This document shows positions 1 to 6,482 of a stretch of 10,392 bases of DNA, one piece after another. Position 1 is the stretch's first letter. Each line of letters opens with the position of its first letter. The position numbers and the translations under genes were made by a program. The notes below the pieces were generated by a model. That model made no database searches and was not told the DNA's origin. It worked only from the letters and a program-made list of their open reading frames with translations. Origin of the DNA: Fidelibacterota bacterium (GTDB taxonomy: Bacteria; Marinisomatota; Marinisomatia; Marinisomatales; UBA1611); contig NZKX01000136.1 in assembly GCA_002694025.1 (NCBI GenBank), positions 1-10,392 of the forward strand. The letters are read 5' to 3'.

Positions 1-1
1 C

Positions 2-697
2 AAAGAAAATAAAAAAAGTTATTTATACTTTAGCTCACTTTCACTAATTGTCGGTTTTATAATTTCGAGCTGGTTTTACTTCTATAATCTTTTTAGATAT
101 GGTTCTTTGACAGCCTTCAATACAGAAATAAATAAAACTATAAATCTAGAAAGAATAAGTGAGTTTGTCTCTTTTGATGGTATTTCAAACTATATATTCA
201 CTAATCCCATAAGACCTTATTTTGAAAATAAGTTTTTACCAATATTTTACTCAGACGTTTGGGGTGATTATTGGGGATACTTTACATTTACAAGTAGATT
301 TTTAGAAATAGGTAGAAATCAATTAAATATTGGTGCATATCTTGGAAGAGTAAATCTTTTAAGTTTAATTACAATCTCAATAATTTTTTACTTTTACTTC
401 AAAACAATTAGAGATTCAAATAGTCAAACATTGTTATTTATTAATTATTCAATAATCTTATCTTTTATAGGCTATTTTATTTGGGTTTTGTTATATCAGA
501 CAGGATCTCAAGGGGATACAATCAAAGCTACTTACATGACACAAGCTATAAATTTAATAGTTTTTATTTCTGCCATATCAATTGAAAAGATAAAAAAACC
601 AAGTAATTACCTGTCTATAATTTTTATACTTGTGTTAATCTTTGCTCATAACTTTCAATCATATTTGTCACATTTTCCAATGTTCTTTCCGAACTAA
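2..697 (+). CDS. GT-C type membrane glycosyltransferase, 3' part (start outside window)
   Basis: The frame is open from base 2, so 231 C-terminal residues are visible and the start lies upstream. The TTG at 107 is internal, because the coding pattern continues in front of it. A hydrophobic segment at about residues 10-30 leads into W-F-Y-F-Y-N-L-F-R-Y-G (24-34), which resembles the loop of dolichyl-phosphate-mannose transferase-like (GT39/ArnT-like) proteins, where a Trp/Tyr-rich helix end precedes 'YG'. A soluble stretch with many aromatics follows (about 40-105, including D-V-W-G-D-Y-W-G-Y), and then four more membrane segments near 117-137, 146-168, 180-197 and 204-222. Such enzymes move sugars from a polyprenyl-phosphate carrier on the outer face of the inner membrane. 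The family call rests on topology and one motif, since the catalytic N-terminal loop is not in the window. Its stop codon overlaps the stop of the convergent ABC gene. It could instead be another polysaccharide membrane protein. Confidence 0.5.
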   Translation, partial: KENKKSYLYFSSLSLIVGFIISSWFYFYNLFRYGSLTAFNTEINKTINLERISEFVSFDGISNYIFTNPIRPYFENKFLPIFYSDVWGDYWGYFTFTSRFLEIGRNQLNIGAYLGRVNLLSLITISIIFYFYFKTIRDSNSQTLLFINYSIILSFIGYFIWVLLYQTGSQGDTIKATYMTQAINLIVFISAISIEKIKKPSNYLSIIFILVLIFAHNFQSYLSHFPMFFPN

Positions 698-2319
698 ACA
701 AATTTTTGAATTTTTCTTAAGCCATTTTCAACTGAGATTATAAATCTTTCATCATAATCAAAGTCTTCTATGTTGTGAGTACAATTTATTACAGTAATTT
801 CTCTTGTTTTCAAAATGTTTTTTATATGCTGTTTTGAAAGTGTATCTATATTTGATGTAGATTCATCAAGTAATAACAATTTAGTATCGTTTAATAATGA
901 CCTCATAAAAGAAATTTTTTGTAGTTGACCAGATGAAAGAGATTTATTGTTTACCTCTAAATTCAAATTTATTTTATCTTCATTAAAGAAGTTGAACTCT
1001 TCTAAAAGTTTTAATAAGTAATCATCATTGAATTCTTTTTTATTTCCGTACAATAAATTTTCTCTAATAGTTCCATCAAAAACAAGGGGTGTGACACCTA
1101 CATATCCAATATTTTCAGTGTTTACTTTAACCGAGCCATGAGAGGGAGTGTATAGCCCCGCAATGAGTCCCAATAATGTACTTTTTCCAGAACCATTAGG
1201 GCCAGTAATTACAGTATGCTTGTTTTCACTAAATTGAAGGTTCAAATCAATGAAAATTGGATCCTCTGAGTTGAAATATTTAAAGTTAACTTTATCAAAT
1301 TCAACAACTGGCTGTAAGCTTTTGTTAACAATGTAGCTTTCTTTATTTATATCTGGATTAAGGTCGTTAAATTTGTACAGCTCTTCGACATATACGCTCG
1401 AATTTAAAACTAGTCCGACACCATTGTTCATCAACCCTAAAGACTGAAACAATCTTATTAGTATGGCTATGAATTCAAGTGAAATTAAATTTGATACGTC
1501 AAAACTTACCAAAATGATTGATAATACCAAAATAGTAAACATGCTTGGAAATATGCTATTGAGACCACCAAAAACATTATTATATTTTTGAGCCTGAATA
1601 TATTTAGTAGTTTTATTTTTGAATCTATCTAGTTCATTTTCAATTGTTGAGAGAATTTTTATTATAAAAAGGTTATCCACAACTCTTTGTATTAACTTGT
1701 TTAAATCTTGATCTTCATTAAAAGATATATGCTGATAATGTTTACCTCTACTTACAAAGAATTTAGTTGGACCAACAATGAACACTCCAGCAATTATGAA
1801 TATTATAAATAGATCGGGTTTTGTTATAAATAAAAATATTGAATAGACAAGTGATTGAAAAAAATAATTCAAAAAATATGAGAATGATTTGTAAAACTGT
1901 CCTATGGCAGTAGACACTGCATTAACAAAATAATAAATATCACTTGTCGACATATTTTTTTTCTCAAAAACCTGCTGAATAAGGTTATTTTTTAAATTTT
2001 GTTGTACATTCAAGGCTAAGAATTCTAAATTTGTTTTTTCAATAAACAAAAAAGTAAATCTAAAAATTACTAAGAAAGGAAACACAAATTGATAGCTATT
2101 TATGAAATCAATAATTAATAGAATTAATGGGTTTTCATAGCTTATCTCCCCAATGAGAATATTTGAAAAGGTAATTATTATTAAGATGTCTAAAGCTACT
2201 GATAGATTTGCTAATAGAATTGAAGCTAGGATTCGGATTGTTTTATTTTTAACATATGTAAATTTTGATATAAATAAAATCTTGTCAAACAAATCTTTAA
2301 ATTTAGAAAATATAGACAT
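694..2319 (-). CDS. ABC exporter, fused permease and ATPase (candidate lipid-linked glycan flippase)
   Basis: The protein has 541 residues. The N-terminal half holds about six membrane helices (near 30-56, 63-92, 146-165, 168-188, 256-274 and 278-296). The C-terminal half is an ABC ATPase with Walker A GPNGSGKST at 373-381, signature LSSGQ at 461-465 (canonical LSGGQ), Walker B LLLLDE at 481-486, a D-loop STSNID at 487-492 and the switch His515. The Q-loop is odd: the usual Y-V-P-Q reads Y-V-G-V at 406-409, so the glutamine is missing, although the flanking F-D-G-T-I-R-E-N (414-421) is normal. Fused half-transporters of this layout (MsbA/PglK class) form homodimers and export lipids or lipid-linked oligosaccharides. 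Inside a glycan cluster, flipping of a lipid-linked repeat unit is the likely role, but the substrate is inferred. It lies 27 bases after the GT4 gene on the same strand and has its own strong ribosome binding site. The ATG start is supported by that site. Confidence 0.9.
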   Translation of the reverse strand: MSIFSKFKDLFDKILFISKFTYVKNKTIRILASILLANLSVALDILIIITFSNILIGEISYENPLILLIIDFINSYQFVFPFLVIFRFTFLFIEKTNLEFLALNVQQNLKNNLIQQVFEKKNMSTSDIYYFVNAVSTAIGQFYKSFSYFLNYFFQSLVYSIFLFITKPDLFIIFIIAGVFIVGPTKFFVSRGKHYQHISFNEDQDLNKLIQRVVDNLFIIKILSTIENELDRFKNKTTKYIQAQKYNNVFGGLNSIFPSMFTILVLSIILVSFDVSNLISLEFIAILIRLFQSLGLMNNGVGLVLNSSVYVEELYKFNDLNPDINKESYIVNKSLQPVVEFDKVNFKYFNSEDPIFIDLNLQFSENKHTVITGPNGSGKSTLLGLIAGLYTPSHGSVKVNTENIGYVGVTPLVFDGTIRENLLYGNKKEFNDDYLLKLLEEFNFFNEDKINLNLEVNNKSLSSGQLQKISFMRSLLNDTKLLLLDESTSNIDTLSKQHIKNILKTREITVINCTHNIEDFDYDERFIISVENGLRKIQKFV

Positions 2320-2328
2320 TAAGTTTTT

Positions 2329-2334
2329 CCCCTT
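2329..2334 (-). promoter_or_regulatory. Strong Shine-Dalgarno for the ABC exporter
   Basis: On the minus strand AAGGGG lies nine bases before the ATG at 2319, in the 27-base gap after the upstream glycosyltransferase stop. It fixes the start of the ABC gene. It is one of only three clear ribosome binding sites in the window. Confidence 0.75.
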
Positions 2335-2346
2335 AAAGATAAAAAG

Positions 2347-3471
2347 CTATTTTGATAAAACATACTGATAGTCTTTATGCTCGTTTTCTATTGCTAAGTT
2401 TAATGAATTATTTAATTTTACATGCTCTACTGCCTTTGTTGAGATGTTATTTAACTTAGTAATATCATTTTTTAGATTTTCAATAATTTCTATTAAATTA
2501 TCACTTAATTTGTTATAAATTATTCCATTTTCATTATTTTCGATAATTTCAGTTACATTTGGTATATCAGGTGCAATCACAATACAGCCTTTTGACATAG
2601 CTTCAAGAATTGATTTGGGATTGCCTTCATAATTTGTTGCAGATACATAAAATAAATAGTCCTCGTACAGACTATTCAAATCTTCAAAATTCATATTTCC
2701 CACAAAATTAACATTGCTTGAAGATAAGCTTCTTAGCTCACGATCTAAAGTTCCCGAACCAATTACATCAAGAAAATACTCAGAATTGCTGAAAGTATTA
2801 ATTAAATAGTGATAATCTTTTTGATGTTCAAGTCTTCCGACTGTAACTAAATTTCTTTTTTTAATTATTGTTGATTGATTTATATTTTTTGAAACACCCT
2901 CTACAACCCAATTTCTTCGAATTTTCAACTTATCTTTTTTAAAAATATATCTTTTTTTTATAAATCTATAATCATTTTCAGAGGTAACAGTGTAAAGAGT
3001 AGAAATATTCAAACAAATAAATGTAAGAAGGTAATACAGAAATGTCTTAAATATATTTTTTTTATCTTTTCTACTGAATAAAAATAAATCATACCCTGTC
3101 CTTATAATTAATGGTTTTTTACTAAATCTTTTAATAAATATTGCTATCCATGCACCAAATAGTTGATTAGTTTTAATTAAATCAAACTCAATATTTAATT
3201 TTCTGAATAGTGTTTTTAAATTGAGAATTAGATTTATTGTATTATGTAACTTATTTTTCTTTTTATTTAAGAATTTATAAACAGGTAATATATTTATAAA
3301 ATCATTGTTCAAAATATTTTCATCCTTATCATCACCAAATGTTAAGAATATGAAACTTGTACCATATTTTTTATTGATTGATTCAAAAAAATTCAATTCT
3401 CTTGGTAGGTAGCCAGAATCTTTCCAATTCTTTAATGATGTTCCATAAGTAAAAAGAAAAAGGACCTTCAC
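2347..3471 (-). CDS. Glycosyltransferase family 4 (GT-B fold)
   Basis: The protein has 374 residues, a full-length GT-B enzyme. The acceptor-side N-terminal domain starts M-K-V-L-F-L-F-T-Y-G. The C-terminal nucleotide-sugar domain begins near 207 with V-G-R-L-E-H-Q-K-D (211-219), where R213 and K218 are the usual diphosphate-contacting residues. It has the E-x7-E motif at E282 and E290 (Y-E-G-N-P-K-S-I-L-E). Retaining GT4 enzymes transfer a sugar from an NDP- or GDP-sugar to a lipid-linked acceptor at the cytoplasmic face of the membrane. The sugar cannot be read from the sequence. The start is GTG at 3471. The ATG four bases upstream on this strand is out of frame, and no Shine-Dalgarno is visible. 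It is the first gene of a two-gene minus-strand operon with the ABC exporter, and it diverges from the GT4 gene at 3523. Confidence 0.9.
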   Translation of the reverse strand: MKVLFLFTYGTSLKNWKDSGYLPRELNFFESINKKYGTSFIFLTFGDDKDENILNNDFINILPVYKFLNKKKNKLHNTINLILNLKTLFRKLNIEFDLIKTNQLFGAWIAIFIKRFSKKPLIIRTGYDLFLFSRKDKKNIFKTFLYYLLTFICLNISTLYTVTSENDYRFIKKRYIFKKDKLKIRRNWVVEGVSKNINQSTIIKKRNLVTVGRLEHQKDYHYLINTFSNSEYFLDVIGSGTLDRELRSLSSSNVNFVGNMNFEDLNSLYEDYLFYVSATNYEGNPKSILEAMSKGCIVIAPDIPNVTEIIENNENGIIYNKLSDNLIEIIENLKNDITKLNNISTKAVEHVKLNNSLNLAIENEHKDYQYVLSK

Positions 3472-3522
3472 ACATATTATATTAATAGTAAATAAGACGA
3501 AATAAATATTAGATTAGTATAA
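3472..3522. promoter_or_regulatory. Divergent intergenic region, candidate promoters
   Basis: These 51 A/T-rich bases separate two divergent glycosyltransferase genes and must carry promoters for both unless each is read from inside the other gene. On the minus strand a perfect TATAAT occupies 3481 down to 3476, five bases before the GTG at 3471, which would place the transcript start at or next to the start codon (a leaderless mRNA). I see no convincing -35 box, and TATAAT is common by chance in DNA this AT-rich. No convincing plus-strand -10 and no Shine-Dalgarno for the gene at 3523 could be picked out. Confidence 0.35.
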
Positions 3523-4671
3523 ATGGAAAAAATCTTATTAATTCATACAAAATATCAAAATTTTGGTGGAGAAGACCAGTCAATTATAAATGAAATTGAG
3601 CTATTAAAAAAAAATTACAATGTTGAAACTTTAATAAATACAAATAAAATAACTAATTTATTCAATGATTTTTTTACAATTTTGTTAAATAGAAATTATT
3701 CATTTGAAAAAAAATTAAAAAATAAACTAAGGGAATATAAACCTGATTATATATATGTGCATAATACCTGGTTTAAGACGTCACTAGGAGTTTTTAAAAT
3801 ATTGGATCAATATAAAAAACCTGTACTGTTAAAACTTCATAACTTTAGATACCACTGTACTGCACACTATCTTCATAGAAACCATTTAAAAGGTAAAGAA
3901 ATATGTGAAGCATGTGGAATTGAAAATAACTCAAGTAAAATTTTCAACAAATATTTTGAGGAATCTTATATAAAATCATTTTTTGCAATCAAATATGGAA
4001 AAAAATATTTAGATATTATCAAAAATTCAAATGTTAAAATTATATTACTTACAGAATTTCACAGGCAATTCTTGCTAGAAAAAGGAGTCTCGGAAAAGAG
4101 GATAAGTGTAATACCAAACTTTATTTCCGTAAAAATAACAGATGACAAAGTATCAAATGAAAACTACTACGTTTATGCTGGAAGAATTTCTAAAGAAAAA
4201 GGTATTCCAGAATTAATAGATTCTTTCAACTCAATTCAAATGAACAATATGAAGTTGAAAGTTATTGGAGATGGACCATTGTTAAAAAATCTTAATAGAA
4301 AATATGCTGATAATTTAAATATTGAATTTCTTGGAAATATTGACAATAAAGAAGTTCTATCAATAATTAAAAATAGCATAGGCGTTGTAACTGCAACTAA
4401 ACTTTACGAAGGCCAACCTACTCTACTTTGTGAAGCATCATCCTTGGGAGTACCTTCAATCTTTCCCGACACTGGAGGCATAAAAGAATTTTTCCCAGAA
4501 AATTATATTTATTCATTTAACCAATTTGAATATGATGATTTAACTAAAAAATTTGAGCTGTTGAAAAATAATACAGAAATTAAAAAAGTTGGAAAAGAAA
4601 ATCAGCTTTTTATTTCAAAAATTTTGAACGAAGATGACATTATGAAAAAATTTAGATTAATTATGGAGTAA
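3523..4671 (+). CDS. Glycosyltransferase family 4 with cysteine cluster
   Basis: The protein has 382 residues. The N-terminal GT-B domain has G-G-E-D at 15-18, the position of the glycine-rich loop, then V-H-N-T-W (79-83) and L-K-L-H-N-F-R-Y-H-C (103-112). Three cysteines, C112, C128 and C131 (C-E-A-C-G), form a pattern known from a subgroup of GT4 enzymes and may bind a metal or stabilise the acceptor domain. The C-terminal domain has A-G-R-I-S-K-E-K-G (219-227, with R221 and K226) and E-x7-E at E296 and E304. It should act at the cytoplasmic face of the inner membrane on a lipid-linked glycan; donor and acceptor are unknown. It is the first gene of a plus-strand run with the GT2 gene only three bases after its stop. 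No ribosome binding site is visible before its ATG. Confidence 0.9.
   Translation: MEKILLIHTKYQNFGGEDQSIINEIELLKKNYNVETLINTNKITNLFNDFFTILLNRNYSFEKKLKNKLREYKPDYIYVHNTWFKTSLGVFKILDQYKKPVLLKLHNFRYHCTAHYLHRNHLKGKEICEACGIENNSSKIFNKYFEESYIKSFFAIKYGKKYLDIIKNSNVKIILLTEFHRQFLLEKGVSEKRISVIPNFISVKITDDKVSNENYYVYAGRISKEKGIPELIDSFNSIQMNNMKLKVIGDGPLLKNLNRKYADNLNIEFLGNIDNKEVLSIIKNSIGVVTATKLYEGQPTLLCEASSLGVPSIFPDTGGIKEFFPENYIYSFNQFEYDDLTKKFELLKNNTEIKKVGKENQLFISKILNEDDIMKKFRLIME
4665..4668 (+). promoter_or_regulatory. Shine-Dalgarno for the GT2 gene inside the preceding gene
   Basis: GGAG lies six bases before the ATG at 4675 and inside the last codons of the upstream GT4 gene. It supports the chosen start and suggests translational coupling of the two genes. 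Confidence 0.7.
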
Positions 4672-4674
4672 CTT

Positions 4675-5364
4675 ATGAATTATATTTCAATAATAATGAG
4701 TACATTTAACTCCGAACAACATGTTGGTAAATCAATAGATAGTATTTTAAACCAAACATTTGAGGATTTTGAATTTTTAATTTTAGATGACGGATCTACT
4801 GACAATACTCAAGAAGTGGTTAAAAACTATTCAAAAAGTGATAAAAGAATTAAATTTTATAAAAATGATGTAAATTTAGGCTTAACACTTTCTTTAAATA
4901 CTTTAATTCAAAATGCCTCTGGAAATATAATCGCAAGACAAGACTCAGATGATATAAGTAGAAAAAATAGGATTGAGATGCAAATTAATTTTCTTAAAGA
5001 AAATAACTTAGATGCTTGTACGTCATTCGCAGTCTCCCAACAAACATTAAAAAAAATTAATAATTTAAAAAGTTATCTACCTTTAAATTTGGTAATAAAA
5101 TATAGAAATCCATTTATTCACGGTTCGTTAATTTTGAAAAAAAAAGTGTTGAATGAAATTGGTAATTACGATGAAAGATTTAAATATGCACAAGATTATA
5201 AATTGATGACTGATTTAATTAAATCAAATTATAAAGTAAAAATATTAAAAGAAGTACTATACGAACTCAATACAGAAAATAATATATCAACAAATAAAAA
5301 AAACGAACAAGCTTACTATGCAAATTGTGTAAGAAGATCTATAGATCCATTATTAAAAAATTAA
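4675..5364 (+). CDS. Glycosyltransferase family 2 (GT-A fold)
   Basis: The protein has 229 residues, a compact single-domain GT2 enzyme. It opens with the typical I-S-I-I-M-S-T-F-N (4-12) and has the nucleotide-binding L-D-D-G-S-T-D-N-T (37-45). The metal-binding DXD motif appears as Q-D-S-D-D at 89-93. The later N-P-F-I-H-G-S (145-151) and Q-D at 173-174 match the catalytic region, where many relatives have E-D. There is no membrane helix, so it is a soluble or peripheral cytoplasmic enzyme. Inverting GT2 enzymes of this size typically extend O-antigen or capsule repeat units; the sugar cannot be predicted. It is tightly coupled to the upstream GT4 gene. Base composition is extreme: the 60 bases from 5041 hold only 8 G or C. 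Confidence 0.92.
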   Translation: MNYISIIMSTFNSEQHVGKSIDSILNQTFEDFEFLILDDGSTDNTQEVVKNYSKSDKRIKFYKNDVNLGLTLSLNTLIQNASGNIIARQDSDDISRKNRIEMQINFLKENNLDACTSFAVSQQTLKKINNLKSYLPLNLVIKYRNPFIHGSLILKKKVLNEIGNYDERFKYAQDYKLMTDLIKSNYKVKILKEVLYELNTENNISTNKKNEQAYYANCVRRSIDPLLKN

Positions 5365-5454
5365 CAACTTTTTTCTAAAAAAAACATAATATAAATATAT
5401 TGAAAAAAAACTTAAAAGTATATCTAATCAAACTAGGAATTTTGAGGTACTCTG
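5365..5454 (+). promoter_or_regulatory. Intergenic region with candidate promoter
   Basis: This 90-base gap is the longest between co-directional genes here. It contains TTGAAA (5400-5405), a 17-base spacer and TCTAAT (5423-5428), one mismatch from TATAAT although at the important second position; TATCTA at 5421-5426 is an alternative -10. A start near 5435 would leave a short leader holding the GAGG site. A T6/A8 near-palindrome at 5370-5384 is too weak and G/C-free to call a terminator. The promoter is a guess from consensus match in AT-rich DNA. Confidence 0.35.
5444..5447 (+). promoter_or_regulatory. Shine-Dalgarno fixing a TTG start
   Basis: GAGG, within TTGAGGT, lies seven bases before the TTG at 5455. 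Together with the conserved-looking M-K-I-S-I-G-T-N-I that follows, it makes the unusual TTG start credible. Confidence 0.7.
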
Positions 5455-5931
5455 TTGAAAATTAGCATTGGAACAAACATTCAAGAAGGCCCCTGGGGTG
5501 GAGGTAATTTATTTGCTATAAACTTTAAAGAATTTTTAGAAAGCAATGGCCACAAAGTAGTATTTAATCTCGATGATGAAGATATAGACATAATATTACT
5601 TACTGAGCCAAGAAGAACATCACCTTCATCAGCATTTACAAATTATAATGTACAGGATTATATTTTATATAGAAATCCAGATGCTCTTGCTGTGCATAGA
5701 ATAAACGAATGTGATGAACATAAAGATACAAATTTTATAAATAAATATATTGCATTTGCTAATAGATGTGCAGATGCAACTGTTTTTGTAAGTTCTTGGA
5801 TAAAAGATATATATGTAAACTATGAGCATATTGAAAATAAACCTTATGAAGTTATATTGGCAGGGGCAAATAAAAATATTTTTAACGCAAATAATTTAGT
5901 TAAGTGGAATAAAAAAATAAATTTAAATTAG
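5455..5931 (+). CDS. Glycosyltransferase, N-terminal half of a frameshifted gene
   Basis: This 158-residue reading frame is the front half of a GT-B-like glycosyltransferase. It starts at TTG with a good ribosome binding site. Near the N-terminus it has G-P-W-G-G-G-N (12-18), a glycine-rich loop, followed by a helix and a DD/DE-rich strand (41-45), H-R-I-N-E-C-D-E near 82-89 and V-F-V-S-S-W-I-K-D near 110-118. Homologous sequence ends at K154. The last four residues (I-N-L-N) and the stop at 5929-5931 come from reading past the A7 run in the wrong frame. The missing sugar-binding domain continues directly in another frame up to 6482. A one-base gain in the A run would give a single protein of about 342 residues, a normal length. 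As it stands the product would lack the donor-binding domain and is unlikely to be active. Confidence 0.8.
   Translation: MKISIGTNIQEGPWGGGNLFAINFKEFLESNGHKVVFNLDDEDIDIILLTEPRRTSPSSAFTNYNVQDYILYRNPDALAVHRINECDEHKDTNFINKYIAFANRCADATVFVSSWIKDIYVNYEHIENKPYEVILAGANKNIFNANNLVKWNKKINLN
5911..5917 (+). other. A7 run at the frameshift point
   Basis: Seven A sit between the in-frame W-N-K-K codons and the point where the downstream frame takes over. A -1 shift here, or an eighth A, joins both halves as W-N-K-K-N-K-F-K-L-V-T-H-H-W, which restores a smooth protein. The upstream frame stops at 5929 and the downstream frame is closed by a stop at 5910-5912, so the switch must occur within these few bases. 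Confidence 0.75.
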
Positions 5932-5993
5932 TCACACATCATTGGAGTAACAATTGGAATAAGGGGTTTGATGTTTACAAAAAAATTGATGAA

Positions 5994-6482
5994 TTGCTAA
6001 ATGAAAAAGAATTTAAAGATCTCGTTGAGTTTAATTTCATAGGTAGACTTCCTGACAATTTACATTTAAAAAATACTAATGTTATGCCACCAAAACATGG
6101 AAATGATTTAGCAAATGAATTGAAAAACAATAATTTCTATATTACTGGAACAATTAATGAGCCTTCTGGTAATCATCATATTGAAGCAGCTCAGTGTGGT
6201 CTTCCAATTATGTATATAAACAGTGGAGGTGTGAAAGAATATTGCGACGGTTTTGGAGTTGAGTTCAACATTAATAATCTAAAAGAAAAAATTTATGAGG
6301 CTATCGAAAATTATGAAGATCATTATAACAAGATAAAAACATATAATAAAAATTCAGATATTATGTGCACTGATTTTCTTAATTTTTTTGAAGAACTGAT
6401 GAAAAAGAAATCATTTCTCCAAGAAAGCAGATCCCTTCCAAGAAAAAGTCTATTTAAGTTAATTTATTCCAAATTAAGTTGA
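5994..6482 (+). CDS. Glycosyltransferase, C-terminal half of the same frameshifted gene
   Basis: This is the GT-B donor-binding domain of the gene that starts at 5455. Homologous sequence is open back to 5913 and reads K-L-V-T-H-H-W-S-N-N-W-N-K-G before the TTG at 5994, which is therefore not a true start. No ATG, GTG or TTG occurs in this frame between 5913 and 5993. The domain carries F-I-G-R-L-P (15-20 counted from 5994), then N-E-P-S-G-N-H-H-I-E, in which E56 and E64 form an E-x7-E pair (236 and 244 of the joined protein), and a C-terminal G-G-V-K-E-Y-C. It would bind the nucleotide-sugar donor, which is unknown. Its 3' end overlaps the convergent GT4 gene by 19 bases. Whether it is translated depends on slippage at the A7 run; otherwise the locus is a pseudogene or carries a sequencing error. 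Confidence 0.75.
   Translation: MLNEKEFKDLVEFNFIGRLPDNLHLKNTNVMPPKHGNDLANELKNNNFYITGTINEPSGNHHIEAAQCGLPIMYINSGGVKEYCDGFGVEFNINNLKEKIYEAIENYEDHYNKIKTYNKNSDIMCTDFLNFFEELMKKKSFLQESRSLPRKSLFKLIYSKLS

Noticed and set aside
107..109. TTG as the start of the first gene
   Set aside because: The same frame is open to the left edge and encodes a membrane helix typical of the protein, so the gene begins outside the window.
1132..1146. ABC protein as a degraded pseudogene
   Set aside because: Apart from the Q-loop change, all nucleotide-binding motifs are intact, the frame is full length and the ribosome binding site is strong.
2153..2368. 71-codon open frame on the plus strand
   Set aside because: It lies antisense to the start region of the ABC exporter, has no recognisable protein pattern and is explained by low-complexity AT-rich sequence.
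5370..5384. T-run/A-run near-palindrome as a terminator
   Set aside because: The stem would be almost pure A-T with a tiny loop and no G/C core, so it is not a credible factor-independent terminator.
5994..5996. TTG as an independent start for the second half of the frameshifted gene
   Set aside because: Conserved-looking glycosyltransferase sequence lies directly upstream in frame with no start codon. The AAGGGG at 5961-5966 is too far from this TTG to serve it.
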